Assembly: GCA_019637265.1 (NCBI GenBank) | Contig: JAHBVY010000001.1 | Location: 434,001-498,000, forward strand | Direction of reading: 5' to 3' | Length of the DNA stretch: 64,000 nt | From: Polyangiaceae bacterium | GTDB taxonomy: Bacteria; Myxococcota_A; Polyangia; Polyangiales; Polyangiaceae | Shown here: positions 25,028-32,746 of the stretch, piece after piece | How the letters are laid out: each line of letters opens with the position of its first letter | How positions within the stretch are numbered: position 1 is the first letter of the stretch | Position numbers and translations under genes: made by a program | The notes under the pieces: generated by a model | The model's input: only the letters and a program-made list of their open reading frames with translations | Told to the model about the DNA's origin: nothing | Database searches by the model: none

Positions 25028-27124
25028 ATGTCGTCCTTTGGTCTCAAGTTCACGGCCCTCGCCGTTCTCCCGGTTGCCCTCGCTTGTGGTGGTGTGGCGA
25101 CGGATGGCGCAGGTCAGTCAGGCTCGGGCCTGACGCGCGCGCAGAGTTGTGAAGATCTCTCGCAGAAGCTGCGGGCGGATGCGATCGCCCTGGTGCGCCA
25201 AGCGGCGGACGAGAGCCGAACGACCGGCTACACGCACGATGGTTGGGTCGGGGTGGGCGACCGCGGTGAAGAGGGCAACTTCGGCGGCGGTGGCAACGGG
25301 GGTAGCGGGGGCAGCGCCGGGGGCGGCGGTAGCGATCCCAGTCCCACGACGCCTCCATCGGGTCACTCCGAGACCAACAACCAAGTCGCTGGGGTCGATG
25401 AGGCCGACATCGTGAAGACCGACGGTGAGCGCCTGTGGCTCTTGCACGGTCAGGAGCTGATGGTGATCGACGCCTGGCCGCCGCAGAGCATCGGCGTGGA
25501 GCGCTCCCTCCCGATCGAGGGCACCCCCTACGAGATGTTCGTCGCCGACGGGCGCGCGTTGGTCTACTCCACTGTCTACCTGGACGTCCCGAGCCGGGAT
25601 GGTTCTCAGGGCGGCTCCGGCTCCGGCTGGGGCACTGACGGCGGGGTGTGGGACGAAGGTGGCTACCCTGGCTACCCGGGCTCCTACGGGGTTCCGTTCA
25701 CCAAGCTGACGGTCATCGACCTGGACGATCGGGCGCCGCGCACGCTGCGCGAGCTGTACTTCGAGGGCAACTACACCTCCTCACGCCGCCACGGCGACCA
25801 GGTGCGCACGGTGATCTCCGGAGGGATTTCGTACACGCCTCCGGGTTACTGGGACATGCCCTGGGGCGATCCGAGCAGCGCTCATCATCAGGCAGCGGTG
25901 GACCGCTGGGAGGCCAACCTGATCGCAGCGCTGAACGCGCGGCCGCTGGAGGATTGGCTGCCGCGGACCTTCGAGGGTGACGCAGGTGACCTGACCACCC
26001 TACCGCCGTCGTGCGGCGACTACTACGCCCCACCACCCGGTGAGACACAGCCCGGGTTGACCCGCGTGGTCGGGCTCAGCCTGAAGGACCCGAAGGTGGT
26101 GCGCGAGAGCGCGGTGCTCGGTCACGCGAACCAGGTGTACTCGAACGCGGACGCGCTGGTGCTGGCGCAGACGGAGTACACCGCGTCCTCGATCTGGGGC
26201 TCTAGCGGTGAGCGGACGGCGCTGCACCTCTTCGGCCTGGCCGGCCGTGACAGCAAATACCTCGCTTCGGGCTCGGTGACGGGGCACCTGGACGACCAGT
26301 TCTCCCTCGACGAGCGCGGCGGCGTGGTGCGGGTAGCGACCACCAGCTGGGGCTCCAGCTCCTCGGGTGAGTCGGAGAACTACGTGTTCGCGCTGCGCCG
26401 CGACGCGGGCACCCTGAAGGTGGTCGGCAGCACCGGGCCGCTGGCGGAGGGCGAGCGGATCTTCTCGGCGCGCTTCGTCGGTGACAAGGGCTACCTCGTC
26501 ACCTTCCGGCAGACCGATCCGCTGTTCGTGATCGATCTCTCGAACCCGAACGACCTCAAGGTGCTCGGGGAGCTGCACATCCCTGGCTTCAGCGACTACA
26601 TGCACCCGCTGGACGCGGGGCACCTCGTCACCATCGGCCGCCACCGCGCGGATGACGGCTGGAGTGAGGACGCGCTGGCGCTCCAAGTGTTCGACGTGAC
26701 CAACCCGACGCAGCCTTCGCTGAAGCACAAGCACGTGTTCAAGAGGGACGGGTGGTCCAACGCGAGCTACGACCACAAGGCGTTCTCCTTCTATGCGGAT
26801 CGTGAGCTGATGGCGTTCCCCTTCAGCGGTTACAACGAGCGCGGCATGCAGGCCTCACTCGAGGTGTTCCACGTCAACGCGGCGAGCGGCTTCCGGCAGC
26901 TGGGCTCCGCGGATCACTCGGACTTCCGCTACGGTTATGGCAACGAGGTGCGGCGCGGGGTGTTCATCGATGAGTTCGTCTACTCGATCTCCGGTGGCGC
27001 GATCCTGATCCACGCGCTGAGCGACATGAGCCAGCCCATCGGCACCTTGCCGCTGCCTGACACCTACGGTGGCGGCGGCTACGACCCCGGCCCGGAGCCG
27101 TGGGAGAGCGGCGAGCGGCTGTAG
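25028..27124 (+). CDS. Secreted beta-propeller lipoprotein
   Basis: A 698-residue lipoprotein of the 'C-terminal beta-propeller distantly related to WD-40' type. The signal peptide ends in VALAC, giving a lipidated Cys at about residue 20. A Gly-rich linker (~80-110) precedes the hallmark TNNQVAGVDEADIVKTDGER. Propeller blades follow, with RLWLLHGQELMVIDAWPP, FTKLTVIDLDDRAPRTL, YLVTFRQTDPLFVIDLSNPN, GELHIPGFSDYMHPLDAGHL and VFDVTNPTQP. The C-terminus includes RRGVFIDEFVYSISGGAILI. Start 25028 was chosen for its GGAGGT. A near-consensus sigma-54 promoter lies upstream and an intrinsic terminator downstream; the whole unit is bracketed by ~170 bp inverted repeats. The ligand is unknown. Confidence 0.85.
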   Translation: MSSFGLKFTALAVLPVALACGGVATDGAGQSGSGLTRAQSCEDLSQKLRADAIALVRQAADESRTTGYTHDGWVGVGDRGEEGNFGGGGNGGSGGSAGGGGSDPSPTTPPSGHSETNNQVAGVDEADIVKTDGERLWLLHGQELMVIDAWPPQSIGVERSLPIEGTPYEMFVADGRALVYSTVYLDVPSRDGSQGGSGSGWGTDGGVWDEGGYPGYPGSYGVPFTKLTVIDLDDRAPRTLRELYFEGNYTSSRRHGDQVRTVISGGISYTPPGYWDMPWGDPSSAHHQAAVDRWEANLIAALNARPLEDWLPRTFEGDAGDLTTLPPSCGDYYAPPPGETQPGLTRVVGLSLKDPKVVRESAVLGHANQVYSNADALVLAQTEYTASSIWGSSGERTALHLFGLAGRDSKYLASGSVTGHLDDQFSLDERGGVVRVATTSWGSSSSGESENYVFALRRDAGTLKVVGSTGPLAEGERIFSARFVGDKGYLVTFRQTDPLFVIDLSNPNDLKVLGELHIPGFSDYMHPLDAGHLVTIGRHRADDGWSEDALALQVFDVTNPTQPSLKHKHVFKRDGWSNASYDHKAFSFYADRELMAFPFSGYNERGMQASLEVFHVNAASGFRQLGSADHSDFRYGYGNEVRRGVFIDEFVYSISGGAILIHALSDMSQPIGTLPLPDTYGGGGYDPGPEPWESGERL

Positions 27125-27202
27125 TCAGCACCGCTGGTCGGTGGGGGGCGCGGCTCGCTGCGCCCCTGGCCGACTGGCCCTCGTTCGGCAGCCAAGCGAG
27201 CT

Positions 27203-27245
27203 GAGCCCCCGGTGCCTTGGGTATCGGGGGCTCGGGTGTTTTTGA
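27203..27245 (+). terminator. Intrinsic terminator of the beta-propeller gene
   Basis: GAGCCCCCG and CGGGGGCTC form a perfect 9-bp stem with a 13-nt loop, followed by GGGTG and a run of T. It lies 79 bases after the stop codon. Confidence 0.7.
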
Positions 27246-27267
27246 GGGGCGAGCGGTTTTGTTTTTT

Positions 27268-27437
27268 TGGGGGTTCACTCCCTCCTGGTGCCCCACGTGA
27301 GCCTCCGGCGGACGCTGTTTTCACCGTGGGTGGCGCTGTGATCACGGTCCTCGACCTCATGACAGGATCCACGCGTCCTTGAAGAACGCCTCCAGTTTTC
27401 CGGGCGGCGTTGAAGAGCCGGTTGGACGGCACCGCGC
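27268..27437 (-). repeat. Dispersed ~170 bp repeat, copy B (inverted)
   Basis: The reverse complement starts GCGCGGTGCCGTCCAACC and ends with GAACCCCC and a run of A. It differs from copy A by only about seven positions and one indel. With copy A it forms inward-facing inverted repeats around the lipoprotein gene. It occupies most of the convergent gap 27125-27484, which otherwise holds only the terminator. Confidence 0.8.
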
Positions 27438-27484
27438 TCGAGCGCAGCCGCACGGCTAGGTGCCCTGGATCATCCGGCTATTCA

Positions 27485-28435
27485 TCAGGCAGGCTCACAG
27501 ACTACCAGCGCGGCGTCCAGGACGTAGAGCGGGCGCCGGCTGTCGCCGCCGGACAGGTAGGGCGCGCGGCTCAGCACCCGCGGGGTGAAGCCCAACGCGG
27601 GCAGCACCCGCCCGGTCAGGTCGCGGGCGGCCTCTGCCCAGGTGTCGCCGGTGACGCCGAGCGCCTCCAGCGGGTGGCGCGGGGCGGCGCCCTGGTAGTA
27701 CATGGGATCGAACGGCAGGGGCACTGACAAGAGCAGGCGGCCCCCAGCGCCATGAGCGCCGCGAGCGGGGGTGAGCAGGGAGCGCAGGTTGGTGAGCAGG
27801 GAGCGTGGCCGCGGGCAGCGGTCGATGACGTTGAACAGGCAGATCAGCTCGAAGGGCCGCGCGGTGAGCTGGCTCGTGCTCGGCCCTTCGAGGTCATCGG
27901 CCAGGTCGACCCGGTGACACGCGTAGCCGCGGCGACGGAGCCGCCGGGCCATGGCGAAGGAGCGCTCGGTGGTGACCACCTCGCTCGCGACCGCGCGGAT
28001 CCGCTCGGTGACGTCGCCCGCGCCGGCGCCGACGTCCAGCGCGCGGGTGAGCCTGGTTGGCTCGGGGAGCGAGAGCAGCGCGCGGAGCTGCGCCTCGCTC
28101 ACGAGGTGCATCGGGTACATCCCGAGCAGCCCATTGGCGTCGAAGTCGGACACCAGCGCGCTCAAGGCGCCGCGAGCGGCGGTGCGGAGCCAACCGGGGC
28201 GGCTCGTGACGACGTCTCGGAGGTAGGCACGGGTCTCGTCGTCTTGGCTCAGGGTGAGCAGGCTGAGGCCCGGCGGGTACGCCGCCTCGGGGATGGCGTA
28301 GTGGAGCCTCGCGCCGTGGGCTGCCGCTTCGGGTGATTCGTCAGCTTGGATGCCTGTTTGGGCTACGCTGGGAGCTGATTGTTTCCGCGCGGATTCGTCC
28401 AGCGCGCTCATGGGCTGCGAGGTCGCGCGGGCCAC
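27485..28435 (-). CDS. METTL9/DREV-like SAM-dependent methyltransferase
   Basis: A 316-residue class I methyltransferase of the DREV type. The SAM-binding motif LDVGAGAGDVTERI is at 133-146. Diagnostic METTL9-like blocks follow: EVVTTERSFAMARRLRRRGY (152-171), CLFNVIDRCPRPRSLL (199-214), LSVPLPFDPMYYQG (236-249), APYLSGGD (291-298) and LYVLDAALVV (303-312). Animal METTL9 methylates the imidazole N1 of histidine in HxH motifs. Whether the bacterial protein acts on histidine, a peptide or a small molecule is unknown. Residues 1-45 are a low-complexity tail. The start lies 3 bases after the stop of the GMC oxidoreductase, so it is the last gene of that operon and probably a tailoring enzyme of the same pathway. 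Confidence 0.8.
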   Translation of the reverse strand: MARATSQPMSALDESARKQSAPSVAQTGIQADESPEAAAHGARLHYAIPEAAYPPGLSLLTLSQDDETRAYLRDVVTSRPGWLRTAARGALSALVSDFDANGLLGMYPMHLVSEAQLRALLSLPEPTRLTRALDVGAGAGDVTERIRAVASEVVTTERSFAMARRLRRRGYACHRVDLADDLEGPSTSQLTARPFELICLFNVIDRCPRPRSLLTNLRSLLTPARGAHGAGGRLLLSVPLPFDPMYYQGAAPRHPLEALGVTGDTWAEAARDLTGRVLPALGFTPRVLSRAPYLSGGDSRRPLYVLDAALVVCEPA

Positions 28436-28438
28436 GGC

Positions 28439-30031
28439 TCAGCTCTTCGGGAGCGGGCGCTCGCGGAGGTGCCACGCGATGCGGGTGGCCAAAGTCATGA
28501 TCGCCTGCTGCGGGTTCACGCCGAGGCTGCTCGGGACGATGCCGCCGTCCACCACGAAGAGCTCTTCGAGCTCCCAGCAGGCGCCGTTCGGATCGATCAC
28601 CGAGTGCGCCGGGCTCACCCCCATGCGCGTGGTCCCGAGCGGGTGCTGGGAGGAGCACTCGAAGCGCTTGGCCGGGATGCGCCGCAGATCGATGCGCCGC
28701 AGATCGTCCATGCTGCGCACCGGATCCATCCCGAGGATCGGCAGGTACACCTGCTCGGCCCCCGCCGCGAAGTAGGTCTCCGCCATCACCTCCGTGATGC
28801 GAACCATCGCCTCGCGGTCGCGTGCGCTCATGCGGTAGGTGCTGAAGGTGCGACCCAATAGGTGGTGCAGCTGACCACCTGGGTCATCGTGGAGCATGCC
28901 GCCGAAGATCGACAGCCGCGGCACGCCGCGCGCCTTCTCCACGTGCTCCGGCCCAATCCCCTTCATGGTCGCCGCCAGCACCCCCGGCGGCACGTAGAGC
29001 GCCGTGAGGGTGATGCGCTCGTGCTCGTAGGCGTCGGAGAAGGCGCTCTGCAGCGCGCCCTTCCAGCCGTTCAGCTCCCGATCGAAGCGCGCCATCATGC
29101 GGAACGCGGGGTGCACCGTCATGTTGCGCCCGAGCTGCCCGCTCTGACGCCCGATGCCGAGTCGGCGGAGCACGCCGGGCGTGTTGTAGGCGCCGGCGGC
29201 CATCACCACGCGGCGCGCGCGCACCCGGAAGTGACTGCCTGGCTTACGGAGCCCGCCGCCGTTGTAGAGCCGCCCAGTGACGCCCACGGCGCGCTCCCCG
29301 TGGGTGAGGATGGTGTCCACGCGGCAGTCGGAGACGAGCCGCGCGCCGCCCGCGAGCGCGCCCGGCAAGTAGGCGATGTCGACGCTCAGCTTCGCCTGGT
29401 GGGGGCAGCCGAAGTTGCAGCGCCCGCAGCCGTCGCAGCCCAGCGTGTTGCGGCGCATCGGCTTCAGCTCGTAGCCCAGGCGCCGCGCGCCGCGCTCGAA
29501 GGCGAGCGTGGACTGGGAGCGCATCTGGATCGGCACCTCCTCGATGTGGGTCGCGCGCTCCACCGCCTGGTACGCTGGCTCGAGCGCCTCCTCCGTGAAC
29601 ATGGTGAGCCCCATCGCGTGCCAGCCAGCGAGGATGGAGCCGGGGATGCGGAAGCAGACGCCGCCGGTGAGCACCGACGAGCCACCCACGCAGCGCCCCA
29701 TGGTCATGTTCACCATCGGGGAGTCGCCCACGCCGAGCACGAAGGTCAGCCCACCGTCCCGAAACAGGTGCCTCAGCGTCTCACTCGGCCGCATGGCACC
29801 GTATTGTTCCGGGCGGAAATAGCCGCCCTCCTCCAGCACGATCACCCGCTGCCCCGCGGCTGTCAGCTCGTGCGCCACCGCGGCGCCGCTGGCGCCGGAG
29901 CCCACCACCACCACGTCGCAGTCGAGCTCGAGATCCACCTCGCGATCGACGAGCCGGCCTTGCGTGATCGCGTCGCCCCCGCCGTCCGAGCGGCGCGCAC
30001 CGCTCAGGGGTACTGACTTCAGGCCGCTCAC
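28439..30031 (-). CDS. GMC-family FAD oxidoreductase (alcohol oxidase-like)
   Basis: A 530-residue flavoprotein. The FAD-binding Rossmann motif is VVVVGSGASGAAVAHELTAA at about 40-59. MGRCVGGSSVLTGG is the GMC signature region. A Cys-rich block, GCDGCGRCNFGCPHQAK (about 203-219), is typical of the long-chain alcohol oxidase/cholesterol-oxidase-like branch. The C-terminal active-site region is ECSSQHPLGTTRMG, with the end block LFVVDGGIVPSSLGVNPQQA. It would oxidise an alcohol or C-H group using FAD. There is no signal peptide. It overlaps the upstream small-subunit gene by 4 bases and is followed immediately by the METTL9-like gene. The substrate is unknown; context suggests a prenylated or lipophilic intermediate. 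Confidence 0.85.
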   Translation of the reverse strand: MSGLKSVPLSGARRSDGGGDAITQGRLVDREVDLELDCDVVVVGSGASGAAVAHELTAAGQRVIVLEEGGYFRPEQYGAMRPSETLRHLFRDGGLTFVLGVGDSPMVNMTMGRCVGGSSVLTGGVCFRIPGSILAGWHAMGLTMFTEEALEPAYQAVERATHIEEVPIQMRSQSTLAFERGARRLGYELKPMRRNTLGCDGCGRCNFGCPHQAKLSVDIAYLPGALAGGARLVSDCRVDTILTHGERAVGVTGRLYNGGGLRKPGSHFRVRARRVVMAAGAYNTPGVLRRLGIGRQSGQLGRNMTVHPAFRMMARFDRELNGWKGALQSAFSDAYEHERITLTALYVPPGVLAATMKGIGPEHVEKARGVPRLSIFGGMLHDDPGGQLHHLLGRTFSTYRMSARDREAMVRITEVMAETYFAAGAEQVYLPILGMDPVRSMDDLRRIDLRRIPAKRFECSSQHPLGTTRMGVSPAHSVIDPNGACWELEELFVVDGGIVPSSLGVNPQQAIMTLATRIAWHLRERPLPKS

Positions 30032-30540
30032 GCCTGCCCCCGCTCGCTCGCGGCCTGCGAGTCGACGAGGCAGCGCCCGTCGAACCCGATCTCCTGCGCG
30101 GCGCCCGCCTCCTCGTAGTAGATGATGCAGAGCATCGCCTTCACCGCGAGCAAGAGCCCCGAGGCGAAGCCCTGCTCCACGCGGCTCAGCACCTGCGCGC
30201 GCACTTCGAGCGGCATGGCAGCGAGCGATCGCGGCTGGCCTCCAACCAGCGGCGCCAAGAGGCTCAGGGCGAACAGCGCGGCCAAGTAGCCGGTGCGTCC
30301 ATCGGGGCCGCTCCGCTCGAGGAAGTCATCGAGCTCACGACCCAACCAGGTCAGACGCTCGGCCGGCGGTGGCCCCGCTTCGCTCATGAACAGGCACTCG
30401 GCGACGGCCAGCGCGCGCGCGACGGCGCGGGGCCGGTGGAGCCTTGGAGGCAGCGTGAGCTCGCTCGCGGGGACCCCAGAGCTTGGATCGATGGGGGGGG
30501 AGGTGGGCACGCGCCGAGCCTGCCCGAGGGCGCGGGGCAA
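30028..30540 (-). CDS. Putative small subunit of the GMC oxidoreductase
   Basis: A 170-residue protein. After a Pro-rich leader, helices such as RAVARALAVAECLFMSEAGP and LAALFALSLLAPLVGGQP lead to VKAMLCIIYYEEAGAAQEIGFDGRCL. That last stretch resembles the segment that precedes the FAD domain in fused long-chain alcohol oxidases (K..L...YF....IGY.G). It therefore looks like the N-terminal helical part of such enzymes encoded separately, or a gluconate-dehydrogenase-subunit-3-like partner. Its stop overlaps the GMC start, which supports a stoichiometric complex. A short tandem repeat lies just upstream. The role is inferred from position. Confidence 0.6.
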   Translation of the reverse strand: MPRALGQARRVPTSPPIDPSSGVPASELTLPPRLHRPRAVARALAVAECLFMSEAGPPPAERLTWLGRELDDFLERSGPDGRTGYLAALFALSLLAPLVGGQPRSLAAMPLEVRAQVLSRVEQGFASGLLLAVKAMLCIIYYEEAGAAQEIGFDGRCLVDSQAASERGQA

Positions 30541-30582
30541 CGGTAGCCCGTTTGTCGTACCGCGCGACGTTCGTGTGACGGG

Positions 30583-30655
30583 TCGAGTCGCTGGTGGCTC
30601 GAGCGGCAGATAGCTCGAGTCGCTGGTGGCTCGAGCGGCTGGTGGCTCAAGCCGC
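30583..30655 (+). repeat. 25-bp tandem repeat between regulator and GMC operon
   Basis: Two exact 25-bp copies (30583-30607, 30615-30639) contain TCGCTGGTGGCTCGAGC, with a third partial copy that forms the 3' end of the LuxR-type gene. The unit holds CTCGAG palindromes. It lies upstream of the GMC small-subunit gene. Confidence 0.65.
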
Positions 30656-31291
30656 GGGTGGCGGCAGCGAGCTCAGGCGCTCGTGGCTTGGGTGCGCCTC
30701 GCTCCGCGCCGCAGCCGGGCGGTGCGCTTGATCCAGGAGCTCGCGCAGCACCGCGCGCATCAGCGCGTCGAGGCTCGAGTGCCCCGTCTTCCGTAGCAGG
30801 CCGCGGACCTGGCTCTTCAGCGTGTGCTCGCTGATGCCGAAGCGGGTGAGCAGCTCGGTGCGCGGCGTCTGCGTGATGCTCGCCGCGAGCAGATCGCGCT
30901 CGCGCGCGGTGAGGCCACACTCCACCCTGAGCCGCGCGAGGTAACCCGAGAGCGCGTGGTCCGTCACCGGCCCGAAGCGCTTGGCGTGCTGGAAGAACAG
31001 CTCGAGATCGACCTGCCCGATGGGGCTGAGCAGGCATTCGGCGCGGAGCGACTGCGCCAGGTTGATCTGATCGGGGCGATCGGCAGGTACGATCACCAAG
31101 AGCGGGAGCAGCGGTAGCCGCTGTCGCACCCGCTGGAGCAGCGGGAGAGCGTCAGTCACGCTGAGCGCCACCACCAAGCCGTGGTAGCTGCCGGTGGCGA
31201 GCAGCGCCTCGGCGGCAGCGCACGAGGCCACGCGCGTGACGTCCCAGCGCGGTGTGACCTCGAGGCCGGGAGACAGCAGCAAGAAGCTCAC
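30647..31291 (-). CDS. LuxR-type regulator with degenerate receiver
   Basis: A 214-residue regulator (from GTG 31291). The N-terminal half has receiver-like alternation (FLLLSPGLEVTPRWDV, VVALSVTDALPLLQRVRQRL, LLPLLVIVPADRPDQINLAQ), but the expected phospho-accepting Asp is replaced (GLVVALSV), so it is probably a pseudo-receiver. The C-terminal HTH is of LuxR/NarL type: LTARERDLLAASI, FGISEHTLKSQVRGLLRKTG, SLDALMRAVLREL. It is close to the regulator at 40970-41605, which has an intact receiver. A frame extension to a GTG at 31399 is possible, but an inverted repeat would lie inside it. It sits inside the biosynthetic run and is the likely pathway regulator. Confidence 0.75.
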   Translation of the reverse strand: MSFLLLSPGLEVTPRWDVTRVASCAAAEALLATGSYHGLVVALSVTDALPLLQRVRQRLPLLPLLVIVPADRPDQINLAQSLRAECLLSPIGQVDLELFFQHAKRFGPVTDHALSGYLARLRVECGLTARERDLLAASITQTPRTELLTRFGISEHTLKSQVRGLLRKTGHSSLDALMRAVLRELLDQAHRPAAARSEAHPSHERLSSLPPPAA

Positions 31292-31344
31292 TTCAAGACA
31301 GATATCGAACCGGATGGCAGGTGGCAAGACCAACCCATCACCTG

Positions 31345-31367
31345 TTTCGAGAAGTGAATGCTCGAAA
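31345..31367 (-). promoter_or_regulatory. Inverted repeat TTTCGAG-N9-CTCGAAA, candidate operator
   Basis: Perfect 7-bp arms with a 9-base spacer, located 54 bases upstream of the preferred start of the LuxR-type gene and 99 bases past the end of the PLP enzyme gene. The symmetry suits a dimeric regulator, possibly autoregulation. It would lie within the coding region if the longer start is used. Confidence 0.45.
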
Positions 31368-31465
31368 GGGATGGGGTGGCTCCGTGAAGTGAGCACCACC
31401 GGGTCGAGCGGGCGATGGAGCGTCGGCCTCGTGAGCGCTGCGTGAGCGCACGTGCCAACCCGAAT

Positions 31466-32725
31466 TCATGGGCGCCGATGGAGCGCCGCGGCGATGTCGG
31501 CCAGGGCGCTCGACACGGCGCCTTCCGCCATCGCGGGGTAGGGCGAGATGCGCAGGGCGCCGCGGCGGGTGTCGACGTCGACGCCGATCGCGGCCAGCGC
31601 CTGGACCAGCGCGCCCTGGGCGCGCGCGTCGAGCGCGCCGACGTCGAGCGCCACCGTCCCGCCACGCGCGCGCGGCGTGAGGCAGCGGAGGCCGCGCTCG
31701 GCGGCCTCATGGAGGAGCCGTTCGGTGAGCTCCAGGCTGCGAGCGCGGAGCGCAGGGACACCCGCGCTCAGGATGAGCTCGAGCCCCGCCTGGGCGCCGA
31801 ACAGGGGCTCGACGGGCGGCGTCCCTTGCTGGAACCGCGCGGCGCCAGGCGCGGGCTGGTAGTGCTCCCCAAAGTCAGGAAAGCTAACGGAGCCGACCCA
31901 GCCGGGCGCCGCAGGCTGAAGCGCCGCGGCGACCTCCGGCGCCACGTAGAGCATCGCCAAGCCCATGCTCGCCCCGCACAGCCACTTGTGGACGCCCCCG
32001 AGCACCACGTCCGCCGACACCTCGCCGACGTCGAGCGGCACCACGCCGAGCGCCTGGAACCCGTCGACGATGAGCAGCGCGCCCGCCGCGCGGCAGGCGC
32101 TGACGAGCGGCGCGAGCTCGATCAGCGCGCTGGCCCGCGGCTCCACCCAGGGCAGCGCCACCGCGGTCACCCGCTCGTCGATGGCGGCGACGAGCGCCTC
32201 CGCGTCGCGCTCACCGCCTGGCGCTTCGATGGGGTGCACCTCGAAGCCGCGCGCCGCCTGCGCCTCCCACAAGAACCTCGACGAAGGGAATGCCTGCCGG
32301 CTGATCAAGATCCGGCGCCGCCGAGGCTCGGCGCGCCCCTCACGGTAGCCGACCCCGGGCTGGAGGCTGAGCGCGACGCTGGCCTCCGCCGCGCTCGCGC
32401 TCGGCATCAGCGCGACGTCTCGCGGCGGCGCGCCGATCAGCTGGGCGAGCAGTCCACGCACCGTCTCCATCCGCTCGAGGTGCAGCGGCACCGAGCGCAG
32501 GCGATGGCTCAGGCTCGCGGCGTACTCCTCGAGGTAGGCGCGCGCGGCGATGGGGAGCGGACCGATCGCGTGCGTCGCCAGGTAGCGGCGCTCGCTCAGG
32601 ATGGGTAGCTGAGCGCGGAGCGCCGCCCAAGGAGCCTCAGTCATCGAAGGTATCCCGTCACTGGGCCCCTCGAGTCGTAAGTCTATTGGACTGTCAGGAC
32701 GCGCGCGGCGTGGTGAGTCTGGCAT
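31466..32725 (-). CDS. Class V PLP-dependent enzyme (kynureninase/cysteine desulfurase-like)
   Basis: A 419-residue fold-type I PLP enzyme of aminotransferase class V. The N-terminal block YLATHAIGPLPIAARAYLEE resembles the opening of kynureninase-like proteins. PLP contacts are seen in VDGFQALGVVPLDVGEVSAD (Asp to the pyridine N), and the Schiff-base Lys is in VVLGGVHKWLCGASMG. C-terminal FQQGTPPVEPLFGAQ and TLRISPYPAM-like blocks complete the fold. The reaction may be transamination, C-C or C-S lyase chemistry, and the substrate is unknown. In-frame Met at 32644 (MTEAPWAALR) is an alternative start that removes a Pro/Arg-rich leader. It is 21 bases downstream of the prenyltransferase-oxidase fusion, so both probably belong to one operon and pathway. 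Confidence 0.78.
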   Translation of the reverse strand: MPDSPRRARPDSPIDLRLEGPSDGIPSMTEAPWAALRAQLPILSERRYLATHAIGPLPIAARAYLEEYAASLSHRLRSVPLHLERMETVRGLLAQLIGAPPRDVALMPSASAAEASVALSLQPGVGYREGRAEPRRRRILISRQAFPSSRFLWEAQAARGFEVHPIEAPGGERDAEALVAAIDERVTAVALPWVEPRASALIELAPLVSACRAAGALLIVDGFQALGVVPLDVGEVSADVVLGGVHKWLCGASMGLAMLYVAPEVAAALQPAAPGWVGSVSFPDFGEHYQPAPGAARFQQGTPPVEPLFGAQAGLELILSAGVPALRARSLELTERLLHEAAERGLRCLTPRARGGTVALDVGALDARAQGALVQALAAIGVDVDTRRGALRISPYPAMAEGAVSSALADIAAALHRRP

Positions 32726-32746
32726 ACGATGTGCCCGCTCGAGACG

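Noticed and set aside
24632-27437. Composite transposon or insertion sequence
   Set aside because: The flanking repeats contain no transposase or convincing ORF and no target-site duplication was found by eye; kept as a repeat-bracketed gene instead.
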